NCBI RefSeq assembly: GCF_002952215.1
Contig: NZ_CP022600.1
Span: forward strand, 1,178,001-1,242,000
Reading direction: 5' to 3'
DNA length: 64,000 nt
DNA from: Porphyrobacter sp. HT-58-2
GTDB taxonomy: Bacteria > Pseudomonadota > Alphaproteobacteria > Sphingomonadales > Sphingomonadaceae
Shown: piece after piece, positions 20,305 to 29,695 of the stretch
Layout of the letters: each line of letters begins with the position of its first letter
Position numbering within the stretch: position 1 is the first letter of the stretch
Translations under genes and position numbers: made by a program
The notes under the pieces: generated by a model
The model's database searches: none
Seen by the model: the letters and a program-made list of their open reading frames with translations, nothing else
Told to the model about the DNA's origin: nothing

Positions 20305-21395
20305 TAGTCAAACACCACGACAGTGCGGGCCGAATGTCCAGCGCGCATGGTATTGAAGCCCTCGTTCACTGCTTCGAGCGGGATGCGCTCGGCGATGATC
20401 GTGTCGAGATCGAGCAGCCCGCGCAGGTAGAAATCGACGAGGCGCGGAAGATCCACGGGAAAGTGGTTCATCCCCATGATCGCGCCCATCAGTTTCTTGC
20501 CGCCAAGCAAGTCCATCGCGCCGAGGCCGACCTTGCAATCGAGCGGCATCATGCCGAGGATCACCGCCGTCCCCCCGCGCCGGAGGCTCGCCACCGCCAG
20601 ATCAGCCGAGGCCTGCCGTCCGACCGCCTCGATCCCCCAATGCACCCCGCCGCCGGAGATGGCGATGATCTGCTTGGCGGCGTCTTCCGCCAGCGCATCG
20701 ACCGTATGGGTCGCGCCCAGCACTTCGGCCAGCGCCCGCTTTTCCGGCAGAGGATCGGCGGCGATGATCTTGCCCGCGCCCGCGATTTTCGCGGCGTTGA
20801 TGGCCGCCAAGCCCACGCCTCCGCAGCCGACCACCAGCACGGTTTCGCCCGGGGTCACCTTGCAGGCGTTGAAGATCGTCCCCGCACCGGTCGTCACCGC
20901 GCAGCCGAGCAACGCCGCGCGGTCGAAGGGCATGGCCTTGTCGATGGCGACGCAGGCGTGTTCGTGGATCAGCATCTGTTCGCTGAGGGCCGAGAGGTTG
21001 AGCATCTGCGCCACCGGCGCAGAGCCATCGGCAAAAGCGATGCGCGGGGCTTCACCCTTCTGGCGGCGCGTGTCGCCGCCAAGGCACAGCGCCATGCGGC
21101 CCGTCACACAAAACTCGCAATGCCCGCAGAAAGCCGAGAGGCAGGAGACGACGTGATCGCCCGGCTTGACCGTGCGCACTTCGCTGCCGACCGCGCGAAC
21201 CACGCCCGCAGCCTCATGCCCCGGAATGCAGGGCAGGGCGTGGGGGTAGTGGCCGTCGATGAAGTGCAGATCGGAATGGCACAGGCCGCAGGCCTTGGTG
21301 TCGATCAGGACTTCATGCGGGCCGGGCTCGGCATAGGTGACTTCGGCGATTTTGAGGCCCTGACCGGGGGCCTCAAGGATGGCGGCTTTTGCCAT
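20304..21395 (-). CDS. Zinc-dependent alcohol dehydrogenase (MDR class III-like)
   Basis: 363 aa. The catalytic zinc site is ACGLCHSDLHF and GHEAAG, the structural zinc cluster is CGHCEFC...C, and the NAD motif is VVGCGGVGLAAI. This matches the class III/rhodococcal-type NAD alcohol dehydrogenases (medium-chain). It likely oxidises a hydroxy intermediate of the neighbouring acyl-CoA catabolism. ATG 21395 has GGAAAG eight bases upstream. Confidence 0.94.
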   Translation of the reverse strand: MAKAAILEAPGQGLKIAEVTYAEPGPHEVLIDTKACGLCHSDLHFIDGHYPHALPCIPGHEAAGVVRAVGSEVRTVKPGDHVVSCLSAFCGHCEFCVTGRMALCLGGDTRRQKGEAPRIAFADGSAPVAQMLNLSALSEQMLIHEHACVAIDKAMPFDRAALLGCAVTTGAGTIFNACKVTPGETVLVVGCGGVGLAAINAAKIAGAGKIIAADPLPEKRALAEVLGATHTVDALAEDAAKQIIAISGGGVHWGIEAVGRQASADLAVASLRRGGTAVILGMMPLDCKVGLGAMDLLGGKKLMGAIMGMNHFPVDLPRLVDFYLRGLLDLDTIIAERIPLEAVNEGFNTMRAGHSARTVVVFD

Positions 21396-21468
21396 GAGCA
21401 ATACTTTCCGTTCGGTTCGAGCCCACCGCCTTGCGGTAAACGGGCGGGCCTGAAAGGATAGTCGAGAA

Positions 21469-21510
21469 CCGTTCGTGTCGATGTGTCTCGACTACGCTCG
21501 ACACGAACGG
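21469..21510. repeat. Dispersed palindromic repeat, copy 1
   Basis: Arms CCGTTCGTGTCGA (21469-21481) and TCGACACGAACGG (21498-21510) pair perfectly over 13 bp. The same arm sequence begins the larger palindrome at 37944. The run GTGTGTTTTT after the right arm would let the hairpin terminate a plus-strand transcript. It lies between the minus-strand acyl-CoA dehydrogenase and alcohol dehydrogenase genes, 17-58 bp past the former. Confidence 0.8.
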
Positions 21511-21526
21511 GTGTGTTTTTCTGCGT

Positions 21527-22864
21527 TCAGCGCGCCACGCCCATGTCGCCCGAGCTGAAGCTCTGGCCGTCATTGGCCGCGCGTCCGTGATCGCCGCGCA
21601 GGGCGTTGGCCGTCGGGCCGGGGCGCGGAGCGTGCTTGGCGAACTCCATGTGGGCGATGGAACGCGCGTGGACCTCGTCCGGGCCATCCGCCAGACGCAG
21701 GGTGCGCTGGTTGGCATAGGAGCGCGCGAGGCCATAATCCTCCGACACGCCGCCGCCGCCATGGGCCTGGATCGCATCGTCGATGATCCGCAGCGCCATG
21801 TTGGGGGCCTGCACCTTGATCATCGCGATTTCCTGCTTGGCCGCCTTGTTGCCGACCTTGTCCATCATGTCGGCAGCCTTGAGGCAGAGCAGGCGGGTCA
21901 TCTCGATGTCGATGCGGGCGCGCGCGACGCGCTCTTCCCAGACCGAGTGCTTGTAGACCGGCTTGCCGAAAGCCTCACGCTCCTGCAGGCGGCGGCACAT
22001 CTTTTCGAGCGCCTCTTCCGCCGCGCCGATGGTGCGCATGCAGTGGTGGATGCGGCCCGGCCCGAGGCGGCCCTGCGCGATCTCGAAGCCGCGGCCTTCG
22101 CCCAGCAGCATGTTGGTGACGGGGACGCGCACGTCCTTCATCTCCACTTCCATGTGGCCGTGCGGGGCATCGTCATAGCCGAAGACGGGCAGGTGGCGGA
22201 TGATGTTCACGCCGGGGGTGTCAATCGGCATCAGCACCATCGACTGCTGGGCATGACGCTGAGCGGCAAAGTCGGTCTTGCCCATCACGATCGCGACCTT
22301 GCAGCGCGGATCGCCAAGGCCCGACGACCACCACTTGCGCCCGTTGATGACGTAGTGATCACCGTCGCGCTCGATCCGGGTTTCGATGTTGGTGGCATCC
22401 GATGATGCGGTGTAGGGCTCGGTCATCAGGAAGGCCGAGCGGATCTCCCCGTTCATCAGCGGACGCAGCCATTCTTCCTTCTGCTCGCGCGTGCCGTAGC
22501 GGTGGAACACTTCCATGTTGCCGGTGTCGGGCGCGGAGCAGTTGAACACTTCGCTCGCCCAGCCGATGCGGCCCATTTCCTCGGCGCATAGCGCATATTC
22601 GAGGTTGGTGAGGCCCGGCCCTTCGAACTCGAAGGTATCGTCGACATGGTGGTGGCTGTCATTGCGCGGGGGCATGAACAGGTTCCAGATGCCCGCTTCC
22701 TTGGCGAGCGCCTTCTTGTCCTCGATGATCTGGATCACCTTCCAGCGATCACCTTCAAGATCCTGCTGCTTGTAGGTGTCCATGTTCGGCCGAACGTGCG
22801 TCTCGATGAAATCGCGCACGCGGTTGCGCCAGTAGACCTGACGTTCGGTGGGTTCGAAATCCAT
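21527..22864 (-). CDS. Acyl-CoA dehydrogenase, ACAD11-like
   Basis: 445 aa. It has the acyl-CoA dehydrogenase order: N-terminal helices, FAD-binding [38 protein letters not shown], and C-terminal [36 protein letters not shown]. Together with the APH-like kinase downstream it mirrors ACAD10/11, an animal fusion of the same two activities. A C-terminal tail of about 30 residues is poorly ordered. The next gene downstream is the alcohol dehydrogenase. Confidence 0.95.
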   Translation of the reverse strand: MDFEPTERQVYWRNRVRDFIETHVRPNMDTYKQQDLEGDRWKVIQIIEDKKALAKEAGIWNLFMPPRNDSHHHVDDTFEFEGPGLTNLEYALCAEEMGRIGWASEVFNCSAPDTGNMEVFHRYGTREQKEEWLRPLMNGEIRSAFLMTEPYTASSDATNIETRIERDGDHYVINGRKWWSSGLGDPRCKVAIVMGKTDFAAQRHAQQSMVLMPIDTPGVNIIRHLPVFGYDDAPHGHMEVEMKDVRVPVTNMLLGEGRGFEIAQGRLGPGRIHHCMRTIGAAEEALEKMCRRLQEREAFGKPVYKHSVWEERVARARIDIEMTRLLCLKAADMMDKVGNKAAKQEIAMIKVQAPNMALRIIDDAIQAHGGGGVSEDYGLARSYANQRTLRLADGPDEVHARSIAHMEFAKHAPRPGPTANALRGDHGRAANDGQSFSSGDMGVAR

Positions 22865-22943
22865 GGGGGTGTTCCTCTCTCGTCCTCAATTGCAATCGAA
22901 TCTGAATGTGACCGTGGCAGAGGCTTGGGGCCGCGCCAAGCTC

Positions 22944-24401
22944 TCATTTGTGCGGCGCTGGCACTCCGTCGGCGGCTAGAATTGGCCCGTCGGGAAGTGG
23001 GGTTACGGCCTTGCGGCTGGCTTTCGCCCGGCGCTCTGCGAGCCGGTTGACCCGCTCTTCATGCTCCTCGCGGGTGATGGGAAAGCGCGCCAGCCACCAT
23101 GCGGAAATGACCGCGAGCAGCAGCATGGCGCTGCCGTAGGAGAGCAGCAGGCTGGTTAGCACGTCTTGCGGCACAGTGCCGGGAACAGCATCGGGGGCAA
23201 GCTGCGAAAAGGCGATGATCTGGCCCGACAGGAAGATCCCCGCCCCGGTCGCGCATTTCTGCACCAGCCAGTTGCCCGAGTAGAACGATCCCTCGGCGCG
23301 CCGCCCGGTGCGTTCTTCGAAAGCTTCGACGATCTCCGCGATCATCGATGTGGCGGAAACCAGCGAGATAATCCCCAGTCCCGTCGCAATCATCGCAAAG
23401 CCGAAGAACAGCGCCGCCGATGCGGTGCTGCCGGGTGAGGGCCAGAACCCCACAAGCAGCAGCGTGTAAGGCACCATTCCCAGAACCGTGCCGACAATCA
23501 TGCCAAGCCCGGCGGCCTTCGCCTTGCCGAAGCGGCGGTGCAACGGGCCGATGGTGACGAACATCAAGACCACCGCACCAAACAGCACAAGCGGGAAGAA
23601 CATCAACTGGGTGCGGGTCAGCTGCAGGACGAACAGATTGATGTAATTGGTGATGGAGAAGTTGAGCCCCTGATGGATGTAAGCCGCCAGTCCCCCTGCC
23701 GCAAAGATCAGGAAGGCACGTTCGGAAAAAGCTTCGTGGATCTCGGCAAAGGCACCCTTGATCGTAAAGGGGCCTGGTTTGGTGTCGGGCAGGCGGGCGA
23801 CCAGCCTGTGCTGGCCGAGCGCCGATCCGATCACCGAGACTGCCATCAACACCGCGCCGAAGACGCCGAACGCGTAGTAACCTTCGCGCTGCAACAGCCC
23901 CTCCGGTCCCGGCATGAACACCGTATAGGCCAGCACCATCATGCCCAGCCCGCCGATCCAGCCACCCAGCGCGCGGTACCGGAACAGGGTGGTGCGCTCG
24001 TCGTAATCGGCGGTGATTTCGGGGACGAGGCTGATCGAGGGTACCTCGCAGGCCGACAGCAGCACCCGCACCGCGATGGCGATACCGACAAGGCCCATGA
24101 AACTCGGCGCTTCGCCGGTTGGCGGGCTCCACATCATCACCCAGGCAAAAGCGAGGGGAATCGGGGCCGCATAAAGCCATGGCAGGCGGCGGCCCCAGCG
24201 GGTGTAGGTGCGGTCGGAAAGGTTGCCGAGAACCGGATCGACCACCGCGTCAACCAGCAGCGCGATCAGCAGGGCGAGGCTGACCAGCCCTGCGTCCATC
24301 CCCAACACCTGATTGTAGAAGATCAGCAGGAAGAAGGAAAAGCCATTGTCCTTCACTCCGAAGGCCACGGCCCCAAAGCCTTGCACCAGCTTGAGCCGCA
24401 T
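22944..24401 (-). CDS. GPH-type MFS symporter
   Basis: 485 aa with about 12 hydrophobic helices. The start MRLKLVQGFGAVAFGVKDNGFSFFLLIFYNQVLG and the loop VDPVLGNLSDRTYTRWGRRLPW match glycoside-pentoside-hexuronide:cation symporters. Substrate is unknown; sphingomonads often keep such carriers next to catabolic acyl-CoA genes. Start taken at ATG 24401, because the family begins close to the first helix; a GTG at 24449 is also open. It is divergent from the acyl-CoA dehydrogenase gene at 24654. Confidence 0.9.
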   Translation of the reverse strand: MRLKLVQGFGAVAFGVKDNGFSFFLLIFYNQVLGMDAGLVSLALLIALLVDAVVDPVLGNLSDRTYTRWGRRLPWLYAAPIPLAFAWVMMWSPPTGEAPSFMGLVGIAIAVRVLLSACEVPSISLVPEITADYDERTTLFRYRALGGWIGGLGMMVLAYTVFMPGPEGLLQREGYYAFGVFGAVLMAVSVIGSALGQHRLVARLPDTKPGPFTIKGAFAEIHEAFSERAFLIFAAGGLAAYIHQGLNFSITNYINLFVLQLTRTQLMFFPLVLFGAVVLMFVTIGPLHRRFGKAKAAGLGMIVGTVLGMVPYTLLLVGFWPSPGSTASAALFFGFAMIATGLGIISLVSATSMIAEIVEAFEERTGRRAEGSFYSGNWLVQKCATGAGIFLSGQIIAFSQLAPDAVPGTVPQDVLTSLLLSYGSAMLLLAVISAWWLARFPITREEHEERVNRLAERRAKASRKAVTPLPDGPILAADGVPAPHK

Positions 24402-24530
24402 CGGCAGCTTGCCCGCGATGATGCCCGTACTCCTGCTCACGCACAGCACCTGATGCTGGTAGTCAGCCTGCCGAATCCGGCCAATTTCTCTCTCCCTTTT
24501 TCGGTTTCGAACCTAGACCGATTGGGTGGC

Positions 24531-24624
24531 GCGTCAATCGTGCTCAGGCTGACGCTACGGCATCGTGGCATGTATCAAGACCGCTTGCAGGCGTGCTCCG
24601 AATGCCACTAACGTAAGCGTCAAG
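24531..24624. promoter_or_regulatory. Cluster of TGACGC(T)TACG half-sites
   Basis: In the gap between the MFS and acyl-CoA dehydrogenase genes: GCGTCAATC (24531-24539), TGACGCTACGG (24550-24560) and CTAACGTAAGCGTCAAG (24608-24624, inverse half-site). The 11-mer TGACGCTACGG is identical to part of the 18246 palindrome, so one regulator may bind both. Confidence 0.45.
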
Positions 24625-24653
24625 TGAGAGACACCAGAGAGGAGACTCGGCCC

Positions 24654-25847
24654 ATGGCTGATCTGGAAACATTCCGCACCGAAACCCGAGCCTGGCTCGA
24701 AGCCAACTGCCCGCCCGAAATGCGCGAGCCAGCCCGCGATGACGAGGACGTCTATTGGGGTGGCCGGCGCGCGACCTTCAAGAATGATGCGCAAAAGGCA
24801 TGGTTCGAGGCCTGCGTGGCCAAGGGCTACACCGTACCGGCGTGGCCCAAGGAATATGGCGGCGCGGGGCTGTCGCCGGCCGAAGCCAAGGTGCTGCGCG
24901 AGGAAATGAGCCGCATCAATGCGCGCCCGCCGCTTTCGAGCTTCGGCATCTGGATGCTCGGCCCGGCGCTGCTGCAATTCGGTACCGAAGGCCAGAAGCA
25001 GCGCTTCCTCAATGAAATCGCCCGCGGCGAGATCCGCTGGTGTCAGGGCTATTCGGAACCCGGTTCGGGCAGCGATCTGGTGTCCTTGCAAACCTATGGC
25101 GAAGACAAGGGCGATCACTGGGTCGTCAACGGACAGAAGATCTGGACGTCCTATGCCGATCAGGCCGACTGGATCTTCTGCCTCGTCCGCACCGACAAGA
25201 ACGACAAGTACAAGGGCATCACCTTCATGCTCTACGACATGGCAAGCGAAGGGGTGACGACAAAGCCGATCCTGCTGATCAGCGGCAATTCACCCTTCTG
25301 CGAGACCTTTTTCGACAATGTGAAGGTCCCCAAGTCCTATGGCGAGGATTGCCCGGCCTATGTCGGCGAGGTGAACCGCGGCTGGGACGTGGCCAAGTAT
25401 CTGCTCGGCCACGAGCGCGAGATGATCTCGGGCGCGGGCGGGGGCGAGCGCAGCGCCGCGATCGGCGCGATGATGAAGCGCCATGCGGTCAAACTTGGCG
25501 ACGAGCTTGATCCCGTCCTGCGGGCAGAGCTTGCCATGTTCGATGTCGACGCGCTGGCCTATACCGCGATGGGCGAGAAGTTCCTCGACGAGATCAAGGT
25601 CGGCAAGGCGCACCCCGCGCAGCCGAACATGATGAAATATGTCGGCACCGAGCTGAACAAGCGCCGCCACGAGCTGATGATGGCGGTCGGCGGCTCGCGC
25701 TCTCTCGAATGGGAGAGCGAGGACACCGGCGGCGGCAAGCCAGCGCGCGGCTGGCTTCGCACCAAGGCGAACTCGATCGAGGGCGGCACCTCGGAAGTCA
25801 TGCTCAACGTGATTTCCAAGCGCATCCTTGATCTGCCGGGAGCCTGA
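24654..25847 (+). CDS. Acyl-CoA dehydrogenase
   Basis: 397 aa. FAD/acyl-CoA motifs: WCQGYSEPGSGSDLVSLQT and GQKIWTSYADQADWIFCLVRTD, and a C-terminal NSIEGGTSEVMLNVISKRIL. It resembles the FadE-type dehydrogenases used on steroid, terpenoid or branched acyl-CoA side chains. GGAGAC ribosome site before ATG 24654. Same direction as the second dehydrogenase and the SDR; probably one operon. The two dehydrogenases may act as a heteromeric pair, as known for steroid FadE systems. Confidence 0.96.
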   Translation: MADLETFRTETRAWLEANCPPEMREPARDDEDVYWGGRRATFKNDAQKAWFEACVAKGYTVPAWPKEYGGAGLSPAEAKVLREEMSRINARPPLSSFGIWMLGPALLQFGTEGQKQRFLNEIARGEIRWCQGYSEPGSGSDLVSLQTYGEDKGDHWVVNGQKIWTSYADQADWIFCLVRTDKNDKYKGITFMLYDMASEGVTTKPILLISGNSPFCETFFDNVKVPKSYGEDCPAYVGEVNRGWDVAKYLLGHEREMISGAGGGERSAAIGAMMKRHAVKLGDELDPVLRAELAMFDVDALAYTAMGEKFLDEIKVGKAHPAQPNMMKYVGTELNKRRHELMMAVGGSRSLEWESEDTGGGKPARGWLRTKANSIEGGTSEVMLNVISKRILDLPGA

Positions 25848-25866
25848 TCCGGCCACAGCATTCACC

Positions 25867-25895
25867 GGGCCGCTTCCGCCTGACGGGAGCGGCCC
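25867..25895 (+). other. Hairpin between the two dehydrogenase genes
   Basis: GGGCCGCTTCCG (25867-25878) pairs with CGGGAGCGGCCC (25884-25895), 11 of 12 positions. No T-tract follows, so it is more likely an mRNA stability or partial attenuation element than a terminator. Confidence 0.5.
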
Positions 25896-25928
25896 GCATG
25901 ACACCAGAAATCGGGAGAGGGAAAACCA

Positions 25929-27068
25929 ATGCCCCTGTATCACAATGACGATCAGGCGATGCTCGCCGATACCGCCAGCGGCTTCATGGCCGAGGAAGGC
26001 AATATCGCCAAACAGCTGCGCCACTGGCGCGACCGCAACTGCAAGGACGGCTTTGGCCACGGCCTGTGGAAGCAGATGGCCGAAATGGGTTTCACCGGCA
26101 TGCTGGTGGACGAGGCCGACGGCGGGCTCGGTATGGGCCATGTGGAGGCCGGGATCGTGCTCGAGGAGATCGGCCGCAATCTCACCCCTTCGCCGTTTCT
26201 GACTTCGTCCGTGCTGGCGGCAACCGCGCTGAAGCACGGCTCGGATGATATGAAGGGCCGCTATCTGCCCGGCCTCATCGCAGGCGACAGCGTGTTCGCC
26301 GTCGCCATTGACGAGACCGCAAAGCACCGCCCCAGCCGCATCGCAACCCGCGCCGAGAAATCGGGTAACGGCTTCCGCCTGACGGGCTCCAAGAGCTTCG
26401 TGGTTCAGGGCGCCAGCGCCGATATGATCGTGGTCGCCGCGCGCACTTCCGGCAGCGATGAAGACGCGGACGGGATCACGCTGTTCGCCGTGCCGAAAGA
26501 TGCGAGCGGCATGACCCATGACGCGGTACGCCTGGTCGACAGTTCCATGGCGACCCACACGAAGTTCGACGGGGTCGAATTGGACGGCGATGCCGTCATC
26601 GGCGAGATCGACGGCGGGCGCGCGGTGCTCGATGCGATGCTCCTGGCAGGCCGCGTCGGCGCAGCAGCCGAAGGCGTGGGCGTTGCCCGCGGGGCGATGG
26701 ACATGACCGTCGATTACCTCAAGCAGAGGAAGCAGTTCGGGAAATTGATCGGCGAGTTCCAGGCATTGCAGCACCGCGCCAGCCACCTCTATTCCGAAGT
26801 CGAGATTGCCCGCGCTGTTACGATCAAGGCGCAGCAATTGCTCGATGCGGGCGCGGAAAGTGCTGATCTGATGGCGAGCGTCGCCAAGGCCAAGGTCGCC
26901 AGGGCAGCGCGGCTGGCGGTGCAGGAAGGCGTGCAGATGCACGGCGGCATCGGCATGACCGATGAATACGACATCGGCCTCTACATGAAGCGCGACCGCG
27001 CGCTGGCCGAGTTCCTCGGCGATGCCTTCTTCCACGCGAACCGCGTGGCCACCTTGAGCGGATATTGA
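25929..27068 (+). CDS. Acyl-CoA dehydrogenase, second subunit-type
   Basis: 379 aa. Motifs ENxxGFRLTGSKSFVVQGASAD (residues about 135-160) and QKRKQFGKLIGEFQALQHR, then MHGGIGMTDEYDIGLYMKRDRA. In the family's usual pairing, one subunit carries the catalytic base and the other fills the FAD site; which is which cannot be read safely here. It is 81 bp after the first dehydrogenase and 4 bp before the SDR start. Confidence 0.95.
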   Translation: MPLYHNDDQAMLADTASGFMAEEGNIAKQLRHWRDRNCKDGFGHGLWKQMAEMGFTGMLVDEADGGLGMGHVEAGIVLEEIGRNLTPSPFLTSSVLAATALKHGSDDMKGRYLPGLIAGDSVFAVAIDETAKHRPSRIATRAEKSGNGFRLTGSKSFVVQGASADMIVVAARTSGSDEDADGITLFAVPKDASGMTHDAVRLVDSSMATHTKFDGVELDGDAVIGEIDGGRAVLDAMLLAGRVGAAAEGVGVARGAMDMTVDYLKQRKQFGKLIGEFQALQHRASHLYSEVEIARAVTIKAQQLLDAGAESADLMASVAKAKVARAARLAVQEGVQMHGGIGMTDEYDIGLYMKRDRALAEFLGDAFFHANRVATLSGY

Positions 27069-27072
27069 TCAC

Positions 27073-27882
27073 ATGGACATTCAATCACTTTTCAGCCTCG
27101 AAGGCCGCATCGCTCTGGTTACCGGGGGCAGCCGCGGGATCGGCAAGATGTTCGTCGAAGGCCTGCTCGCGGCAGGCTGTGCGCGGGTCTACATCTCGGC
27201 GCGCAAGATCGAGCAGATGCAGGCGACCATTGACGAATTCGGTGCCGATCGCGTGATCGGCATCCCCGCCGACCTCAGCCAGATGGACGGCATGGTGGCC
27301 CTTGCCAACGAGATGAAGGCGCGCGAGACCCATCTCGACATCCTCATCAACAATGCGGGCGCTGCCTGGGGCCAGCCCTATCTCGAATTCTCCGAGGCCG
27401 GCTGGCACCGGACGATGGATCTCAACGTCAAGACCCCGTTCTTCCTGACCCAGAAGCTCCACGATCTGCTGGTTGCAGGCGGCAAACGCGGCCATCCGGC
27501 CAAGGTGATCCACGTCTCATCGATTGACGGGCAGCGGATCAACCCATGGGAGACCTATGCCTATCAGGCCTCCAAGGCGGGCGTGATCCAGCTCACCCGG
27601 CGCATGGCCGCACGGCTGATTCAGGACAATATCGTGGTGACCTCGATCGCGCCGGGCGCCTTCCCGTCCGAGATGAACAAGGCCGCCAAGGACGCACCCG
27701 ATGCATCGGCTTCGGGCATCCCGGCCAAGCGCATCGGTACGGCGGAAGACATGGCCGCGGCTGCGATCTACCTGTGCAGCCGCGCGGGCGATTATGTGGT
27801 GGGCGAGACGCTCACCGTCGATGGCGGGGTGGTCAACGCGCATCTGCCCAGCCACTTTGCCGATCCTTCGGGCGGACACTGA
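27073..27882 (+). CDS. Short-chain dehydrogenase/reductase
   Basis: 269 aa. Nucleotide motif VTGGSRGIG (TGxxxGIG), NNAG at about 92, catalytic Ser in VSSIDG and catalytic YQASK. It is a classical NAD(P) short-chain dehydrogenase, probably the hydroxyacyl step after the two acyl-CoA dehydrogenases. It closes the operon; a strong bidirectional terminator follows. Confidence 0.95.
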   Translation: MDIQSLFSLEGRIALVTGGSRGIGKMFVEGLLAAGCARVYISARKIEQMQATIDEFGADRVIGIPADLSQMDGMVALANEMKARETHLDILINNAGAAWGQPYLEFSEAGWHRTMDLNVKTPFFLTQKLHDLLVAGGKRGHPAKVIHVSSIDGQRINPWETYAYQASKAGVIQLTRRMAARLIQDNIVVTSIAPGAFPSEMNKAAKDAPDASASGIPAKRIGTAEDMAAAAIYLCSRAGDYVVGETLTVDGGVVNAHLPSHFADPSGGH

Positions 27883-27901
27883 GCCCGCCGCGCGGACTTC
27901 G

Positions 27902-27937
27902 AAAAAGGGCCGCAGGAGCGATCCGGCGGCCCTTTTT
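27902..27937. terminator. Bidirectional intrinsic terminator
   Basis: AAAAAGGGCCGC (27902-27913) and GCGGCCCTTTTT (27926-27937) form a perfect 12-bp stem with A and T tracts. It separates the SDR (+) from the porin (-) and serves both. Confidence 0.93.
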
Positions 27938-27954
27938 GCATCAGGCGTTACACC

Positions 27955-29451
27955 TCAATAATTCCATTGGGCCTGCACGCGGACAACTTGCCCTTCGGCC
28001 TGCCCGAAGCGGCGTTCGTCGGCCTCCTTGCGCGAGGCCCAGCCATAGGTGGTGGTGATTTCCAGCGCGCGATCGAGCTGGAATTCGAAGCCCAGTTCCA
28101 GTTCTTCCGTCTCCAGCCGCGGGGCGTTCACCGCCGCCTTGAACCCGCCGCGATAATACTGCCAGCGGGCGAAGGGATAAAACGGTCCGATGGGGGAGTT
28201 GTCGATTTTGCCCATCAGCTGCACATAACCACCGGTGATCGGACGTTCCTCTATCCGGCCGGTGGCGGGAATGAATTCCGGCCCCGTTCCCCAGTTCCAT
28301 TCCGCCTGAACGCCGATCGGTTGCGGATAGAGGATCGCATGAACGAGCGTGCGGTTGTCCTTGAACGAGGCCGGGCTTAGCCCGCCGGTGCGGATTTCTG
28401 GGCGGATACGGTTTCGCATCACCGAACCGCCGATCTCGAACACCTGACCCTCCAGCCCCAGCCCGTCCAGTTCGAAAGGCCAGGTGGCAAGACCCACCAG
28501 CATCACGTTGTCGTCAGCCTCGGTGCGGTTGAGACCCTGCCCGTTGAACGCACCGACGCCGAAGGCACCGTAATTGCCGAAAAGCTTCTGGCCATCCGCT
28601 GCGAGACGATCCCAGATCGCTTGCACCTTGGGCGGAGTGTAATAGGCGACGATCCCCAGATCGCGCTCGCCCGCTGCGGCGGTGTTGATGCCGTCCGTAC
28701 GATCGAGCGCAAGGCGGTTCGACGAGGACTGCATGTTTTCCCATCCGTAAGGCACTTTCGACTGGCCAAGCCGGATACGGAACGACTTGTCATCGAAGGG
28801 AAAGACATCGGCATACATGTCACGCAGGGACACGGTGCCCTCGCGCCTCTCGCCGACCGACTGGTTGGAAACGGCGGCGACGAAATCCGGCTGGAAGTAA
28901 AGCGAGACGTGATCATTGATGTCGCCCTGCAGGATCATGCGCAGCCGGCGGAAGCTGAACGTGCTGTCGTCGCGCACCCCGCTGTCGTGGATCGAGCGCA
29001 GGCGCGAGATTCCAGCCGGGGCAGTCGCATCGCCCGTGACGATCTGGCTGAAGCGCAATTGGGTATATCCGCGCAGGCGCAGCTTTTCGTACCACGCCTT
29101 GGGCTTTGATGCCTCAGCCGAGGCAAGCCGGATGTCTTCCGTCGGCGCTGGAAAGCCGATAGCGGCCGGGCTGGCAGGCGGGTTGGGGGAGGTGGTTTCG
29201 GCGATCGTCGGGCTGACCGGTGCTTGCACGATATCTGCCGGGGCAGGCGCAGGCGTGCTCTGGGCCTGTGCCGATTGCAGCGTGCTGACCATCGCTTTCA
29301 ATTCGTCGATCTGGCGCTGGAGGTCAGCGATGGTGGCAGCCTGATCACCCGGCTGTTCCTGCGTCGACTGCGCCATGGCAGGCACGCTTGCCCCAGCCAT
29401 CAGAGCGGCAAGGACAAGCTGGATTGATGATCCGGTGACGTGACGAGACAT
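27955..29451 (-). CDS. Phosphate-selective porin O/P family protein
   Basis: 498 aa. Signal peptide at about 1-27 (AMAQ), then a short coiled coil rich in Q, A and T (about 35-65), a Pro/Ala linker, and an OprP-like beta-barrel starting near 120 with LRGYTQLRFSQ. The C-terminus VQAQWNY ends in an aromatic residue, as expected for outer-membrane barrels. Substrate may be phosphate or other anions. ATG 29451 gives the shortest signal peptide; an ATG six codons upstream is also open. Confidence 0.88.
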   Translation of the reverse strand: MSRHVTGSSIQLVLAALMAGASVPAMAQSTQEQPGDQAATIADLQRQIDELKAMVSTLQSAQAQSTPAPAPADIVQAPVSPTIAETTSPNPPASPAAIGFPAPTEDIRLASAEASKPKAWYEKLRLRGYTQLRFSQIVTGDATAPAGISRLRSIHDSGVRDDSTFSFRRLRMILQGDINDHVSLYFQPDFVAAVSNQSVGERREGTVSLRDMYADVFPFDDKSFRIRLGQSKVPYGWENMQSSSNRLALDRTDGINTAAAGERDLGIVAYYTPPKVQAIWDRLAADGQKLFGNYGAFGVGAFNGQGLNRTEADDNVMLVGLATWPFELDGLGLEGQVFEIGGSVMRNRIRPEIRTGGLSPASFKDNRTLVHAILYPQPIGVQAEWNWGTGPEFIPATGRIEERPITGGYVQLMGKIDNSPIGPFYPFARWQYYRGGFKAAVNAPRLETEELELGFEFQLDRALEITTTYGWASRKEADERRFGQAEGQVVRVQAQWNY

Positions 29452-29695
29452 GATAGGCACTTTTCGCATTTCGGCCCGCCCCAAAGCAGGCGGCACTGCG
29501 CGCCTATGTCTGCTTCATGTCGCTTCTGTGACAAATATGACTGAAATTTATCCGTCGGAACGAAGACCGCGTCGTGCGTCCGCTCAAGTTGTTGATGTGC
29601 TTGCGAGGGCGGCGTCTGTCTTGCTAGTCTGCGATCTTGGAGAGCGAGGGGGCATCAATGATTTACCGGTATCGCCGAGCAGGGAGTGGCGGGGC

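Noticed and set aside
21469..21510. Palindrome as a simple terminator for the acyl-CoA dehydrogenase gene
   Set aside because: The T-run is on the wrong side for the minus strand, and its arm recurs at 37944, so it is treated as a dispersed repeat.
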